NCBI GenBank assembly: GCA_030527645.1
Contig: JAUNAJ010000002.1
Coordinates: 127,089 to 191,088 of the forward strand
DNA length: 64,000 bases
From: Lachnospiraceae bacterium
GTDB taxonomy: Bacteria > Bacillota > Clostridia > Lachnospirales > Lachnospiraceae
Direction of reading: 5' to 3'
Below, piece after piece: positions 60,523-64,000 of this stretch; the stretch's first letter is position 1, and every line of letters begins with the position of its first letter. The notes below the pieces were generated by a model. It worked only from the letters and a program-made list of their open reading frames with translations, was not told the DNA's origin and made no database searches. The position numbers were made by a program, and so were the translations under genes.

Positions 60523-61983
60523 TCACCTCAACCTCTCCAGCGTCCTCTTCGTCAGCTCCCAGGTCCGTGCGGTGGACTCAATACTGAGCCGCTCCTCTGT
60601 GGTATGGATGTTGTGCATCTGGGGACCGTAGGACAGGCAGTCCAGATCCGGCAGCTTTGACAGAAACAGTCCGCACTCCAGACCTGCATGGATTCCCATG
60701 ACCACCGGCTCCGAACCGTACTGCTCCCTGTATACCTCCACCATGGTATCCCGCAGCAGGGATTCCGGTCTGTATTCCCATCCCGGATAGTTGCCGAACA
60801 CCTCAACGGAACCGCCTGCCAGCTCCACCAGTCCGCGAACCTGATCCAGCAGGTAGGCCTTTTCCGTCTCACTGGAGCTGCGAAGTGCCGAGGTGAATAC
60901 CACCGCATTTTCTTCCGTAGATACGATTCCAAGATTCAACGAGGTCTGCACCATATGTTCCATATCCGGATTCATTCTTCGAATACCGTCAATGTAGTTC
61001 AGCAGAAGGATCACCGTCTTATCTGTAGAGGCCTTTGTGAAGCAGGAAACCGCTGCTTCCGGAACAGAGGTTACGGATAACTGAACTCCCTTCTCTACAG
61101 AGGCATACTCCTCATTGATCACTGCCACCGTTTCCTTCATGATCGTTTCAGCTTCCGCAGCATCCTCCGGATCCACCAGAACTGATGCCTCACTGAATAC
61201 GGCAATGGCATTGTCCTTATCACCGCCGGAGATCTCTACCAGACGCATATCGATCCTTGAACGAACTGCATTCAGCACACGTCCCATCACAAGGTTGGCA
61301 TTCAATCGTCCCTTGTCGATCTCCACACCGGAATGGCCTCCCAGAAAGCCGGACAGCTTCACCTGCAGAACCGTTCCTTCCTTTTCCTCTGTTTCATAGG
61401 GTACCGATGCCTGTGCACGAAGGCCTCCTGCGCAGCCCACTGTAAAGATTCCTTCATCCTCAGAGTCAATATTCATGAAGATACGTCCCTTCAGGTCGGA
61501 GGCATCCAGTGCGGCCGCACCTTCCATTCCAACCTCTTCCTCAGTAGTCACCACCAGCTCCAGCGGCGGATGGGGAATACTGTCAGAATCCAGCAGTGCC
61601 AGACCGTAGGCCACAGCGATACCGTCATCACCGCCCAGAGAGGTACCCTTCGCACTGATCCAGTGCTCTCCGTCAATCTCCAGCACCTCCAGATCCAGTC
61701 CCTCAGTCGTCAGATCCTTCGGACAGCTGTCCTCCTTTACTGCCACCATATCCATGTGTCCCTGAATGATCACCGGAGCAGAAGTCTCATAGCCTTCTGT
61801 CCCCTCCTTCCAGATGATCACATTCTTCGCCTCATCCTGTCTATAGCGCAGGTTCCGTTCCTTTGCAAACTGTACCAGATAGTCGCTGATCTTCCCTACA
61901 TTGCCGCTTCCGTGGGGAATGCTGCAGATCTCCTCAAAATATGCAAGAACCTCCTTGGGTTTGTAATTTGTCAAAACACTCAT
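60523..61983 (-). CDS. pepD: Aminoacyl-histidine dipeptidase (PepD/carnosinase-like M20 peptidase)
   Basis: 486 residues, the typical PepD length; start at MSVLTNYKP after AAGGAG. Metal-ligand blocks of family M20C are present: VIIQGHMDMVAVKE, TSLGGDDGIAVAYG, VVTTEEEVGMEGAAAL, FMNIDSEDEGIFTVGCAGG and, near the end, GIHAGLECGLF. The enzyme hydrolyses Xaa-His and other dipeptides in the cytoplasm. Single-gene unit. Confidence 0.94.
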   Translation of the reverse strand: MSVLTNYKPKEVLAYFEEICSIPHGSGNVGKISDYLVQFAKERNLRYRQDEAKNVIIWKEGTEGYETSAPVIIQGHMDMVAVKEDSCPKDLTTEGLDLEVLEIDGEHWISAKGTSLGGDDGIAVAYGLALLDSDSIPHPPLELVVTTEEEVGMEGAAALDASDLKGRIFMNIDSEDEGIFTVGCAGGLRAQASVPYETEEKEGTVLQVKLSGFLGGHSGVEIDKGRLNANLVMGRVLNAVRSRIDMRLVEISGGDKDNAIAVFSEASVLVDPEDAAEAETIMKETVAVINEEYASVEKGVQLSVTSVPEAAVSCFTKASTDKTVILLLNYIDGIRRMNPDMEHMVQTSLNLGIVSTEENAVVFTSALRSSSETEKAYLLDQVRGLVELAGGSVEVFGNYPGWEYRPESLLRDTMVEVYREQYGSEPVVMGIHAGLECGLFLSKLPDLDCLSYGPQMHNIHTTEERLSIESTARTWELTKRTLERLR

Positions 61984-62111
61984 GCTGTATCTCCTTGATA
62001 TACTTTTACTCATACTTATTTCCTGATGGAAATCTTACTTATTATATCTCAGAATACCAGCTAATTCCAACCACTATATTTCGCATGAATGAATCGGGAT
62101 AATGAAGAGAT

Positions 62112-62207
62112 TTATATTGCATTCCAATAGAGCAGGAAGATCAATACACATCCCCATGCATTTCCGGTGATTTTACGAACAATAAGCATCCCATATATAA
62201 GGAACAT
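62112..62207 (-). pseudogene. Possible remnant of a small membrane protein
   Basis: A 31-codon frame (MFLIYGMLIVRKITG then WGCVLIFLLYWNAI) encodes two hydrophobic stretches. The frame extends upstream about 20 codons without a start or ribosome binding site. It is probably decayed coding sequence or chance. The rest of the 62014-62341 gap holds only the terminator below. Confidence 0.2.
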
Positions 62208-62275
62208 ATAGATGAATCCGATAATATATTCCCAATATGTTTCTGTACGAAAAATAATTCTTTATTACCGATAAT

Positions 62276-62306
62276 AAAAGGAGCCGCCTCATTGGCGACT
62301 CCTTTT
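62276..62306 (-). terminator. Terminator of the LPXTG surface protein gene
   Basis: Stem AAAAGGAGCCGCC/GGCGACTCCTTTT (62276-62288, 62294-62306, one mismatch), ending in T on the minus strand. Confidence 0.85.
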
Positions 62307-62341
62307 CACTGATACGCAAACACTGCTTTTATAAAACGAAA

Positions 62342-64000
62342 TTAATTGTTTGTACGTCTCCTAATCAGCAGGAGCATTCCTGCAGCAAGTGCAAGTATCA
62401 GACCAAGGAATGTATATCCCTGTGTTCCTATGCCTCCTGTTTTCGGAAGCTCGTAACCTACATTATTCTTTACCGTAAGTGTAGTGACATTGTTGTTAGT
62501 AGAAACAAAGGCATCTGCACTGGTTGTAGTAATGTTACCTTCTAACGAAACAACAATTTCTACATCCTCTGTTAAGAGATTGTAGCCATCCGGCGCTTTC
62601 TTTTCTTCCAGATAATAAGTACCGAAGGTAATACCCTTTACTTCTGCAAGTCCATTTTGACCAACTGTAATTGAAGTTGCATTGTTTTTATAGGATGTCC
62701 ATCCAGTAATCGTACCATCCTTCAATAGAGCATATTCATATTCGTTGCTGCCTTCTGTACCTCTCGAACGATATAGAATAAATTCCGCATTCGTAAGTAC
62801 GGTTTCCGTATTGTCAGCATCAACCTTTTTCAATGTAAACTCATATTTTTTCGCTTCATTGGAAATCTGAAGGGGCACATTTGCGATCAATGTATAATCG
62901 TTTTGATCTATACTTTCCGGAATACTCTCAACAAAGATCTTCTGTGCAGCTGTATGCTCTGCATCTGTATTACCGTACTTTCTGAAGCTGAAATAATACT
63001 TCTTTTCATTGCGAATATAACCAGTAGGTGCCTCTTTCTCCTGTAAGTAGTAAAGCGTATAGGGCTCTAATACCAACGCGTCGTCTCCGGTACCTGCAAT
63101 CGTTTTGAATGTCAGATTTCCGGTAGTATCCGTTGTACCGGATGCCATCTCTTTACCACTGGCATCATAAAGACCAAACACTGCTCCGGCTAAAGGCTCA
63201 TTCGTATCACTGACTTTTCTAAGTGATACCGCATAGGTTTCACCAGTGGTAGTTACATTGAGCAGTCGGGCCACTGACGTTTGAACCGTCTGATCTTTAC
63301 CCTCCCAGGAAAGGGTCGCTGTATTGGAGTAGGGCAGATCCATCTGGGGATTTAATATCTCAGCATAATATGAAATAACGTATTTCCTTGTGCCAGGATT
63401 TGGTATCTCAATTTTAAAGGATGCCGGTGAAACATCATAATTAATCGTGTAATCTCCGGATGTAAGGACTCTACCCTCCTTATCGCTCGCATCTTCATAA
63501 GCTTTGACAACAAAGGGATACCTTTCGGTTACCTTCATTGTCAGAGCGTCACTTAAGGTATCCGTAATCGTAATAGGTGATGTTGATCCCGCCGGAACCA
63601 ATGGATTATGATCCGAGTTGACAGTAATGGTATACTGAGCAATATAATCGTTATCCGGATCATCATCAGCGTTATAAACCGGTGTGCCGGTCAGTGCTTT
63701 TCCGATCAGAGAAAGGTTAACCTCTGTATTAGATGACCAAAGCCAGTTACGGTTAGTAAGCCCATTATCTTTTCCAGTATATTTACCCGTATACAAGGTA
63801 CCGTAATTTCGGAATACAGCCCCTGTGAAGATACCATAGGTATCATTTAGTTCTCTTACTTTATCAGCCGGTGTGGTGTATGTAAGGTCCACTGTCACCC
63901 TTGTATTCATGGTCCAGCATGCACAGTACTGTGTACCTGATGATGATGTTGTCATATTTGCCTGACAAGCTCCGGCAGTACTATCCCAATCACTGCAATG
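62342..64000 (-). CDS. LPXTG-anchored surface protein with Cna-B/SpaA-type domains, C-terminal part
   Basis: The frame is open to the right edge, so the N-terminus and signal peptide lie outside; about 552 residues are visible. The far C-terminus has the sortase motif LPKTGG, a helix (YTFLGLILALAAGMLLLI) and RRRTNN. Before it are two prealbumin-like (Cna-B/SpaA) repeats: one around SLRKVSDTNEPLAGAVFGLY to LQEKEAPTGY, the other FTLKKVDADNTETVLTNAEF to LEEKKAPDGYNLL. Both have the Lys and Glu positions used for internal isopeptide bonds. The upstream part resembles pilin-type or adhesin domains. No sortase gene is in the window. It may be a pilin or adhesin. Confidence 0.88.
   Translation of the reverse strand, partial: HCSDWDSTAGACQANMTTSSSGTQYCACWTMNTRVTVDLTYTTPADKVRELNDTYGIFTGAVFRNYGTLYTGKYTGKDNGLTNRNWLWSSNTEVNLSLIGKALTGTPVYNADDDPDNDYIAQYTITVNSDHNPLVPAGSTSPITITDTLSDALTMKVTERYPFVVKAYEDASDKEGRVLTSGDYTINYDVSPASFKIEIPNPGTRKYVISYYAEILNPQMDLPYSNTATLSWEGKDQTVQTSVARLLNVTTTGETYAVSLRKVSDTNEPLAGAVFGLYDASGKEMASGTTDTTGNLTFKTIAGTGDDALVLEPYTLYYLQEKEAPTGYIRNEKKYYFSFRKYGNTDAEHTAAQKIFVESIPESIDQNDYTLIANVPLQISNEAKKYEFTLKKVDADNTETVLTNAEFILYRSRGTEGSNEYEYALLKDGTITGWTSYKNNATSITVGQNGLAEVKGITFGTYYLEEKKAPDGYNLLTEDVEIVVSLEGNITTTSADAFVSTNNNVTTLTVKNNVGYELPKTGGIGTQGYTFLGLILALAAGMLLLIRRRTNN

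Overview
The window looks like chromosome of a Gram-positive anaerobe of the class Clostridia, probably Lachnospiraceae-like. The reasons are strong AGGAGG-type ribosome binding sites, a T-box leader before pheST, an ECF sigma/anti-sigma pair with a CGTCTAAT-type promoter, an LPKTG sortase substrate, NhaC and Mrp sodium systems, and dense codirectional operons. This placement is inference from gene content; no rRNA or tRNA gene is present to confirm it. There is no transposase, prophage or CRISPR array.

Layout. 1-1150: end of a sodium:solute symporter and a lipoprotein. 1.2-10.7 kb: the most distinctive region. A minus-strand operon encodes a double-glycine-leader peptide precursor, a very short HlyD-like secretion protein, a C39-peptidase ABC exporter, a second ABC exporter and a STAS anti-anti-sigma protein. 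This is the gene set of NHLM-type (nitrile-hydratase-leader) peptide export, but with no peptide-modifying enzyme. Next to it lie a PAP2 phosphatase and a plus-strand pair encoding an RsbW-like kinase and a membrane PP2C phosphatase. STAS, kinase and phosphatase together make a complete partner-switching module around the export operon. 10.7-15.4 kb: recQ and an ECF sigma/anti-sigma pair. 15.6-18.0 kb: FecCD/BtuCD-type importer genes lacking a binding protein. 18.4-24.2 kb: a GAF/degenerate-GGDEF protein, a MoxR-like ATPase/zinc-ribbon/VWA operon, an HExxH protein and a zinc ribbon. 24.3-31.1 kb: MATE and EamA transporters, a TPR protein, NhaC and galM.

31.4-38.5 kb and 44.3-47.5 kb are carbohydrate or inositol catabolism regions: two lipoprotein sugar-binding proteins without ABC permeases, three xylose-isomerase-fold enzymes (one IolE-like), two Gfo/Idh/MocA oxidoreductases and two AraC regulators. 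A conserved 18-base motif precedes two of the transcription units. A lone AT-rich AAA/DUF234 ATPase gene (38.8-40.2 kb) has its promoter bracketed by a 22-base direct repeat. pheST with its T-box leader occupies 40.3-44.2 kb.

47.7-57.1 kb is a ten-gene Mrp-type cation/proton antiporter operon with four large antiporter-like subunits. The right end carries a ferredoxin-type DUF362 protein, hbd, a VanZ-like protein, pepD and the C-terminal part of an LPKTG surface protein that runs off the window.

Two families of dispersed palindromes occur between genes: four long hairpins with GGGACGG/GGGACGT-like ends, all placed at gene 3' ends, and three GGCACAGG hairpins. Domain positions are approximate. 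Family names rest on motif recognition by eye; no database search was run.
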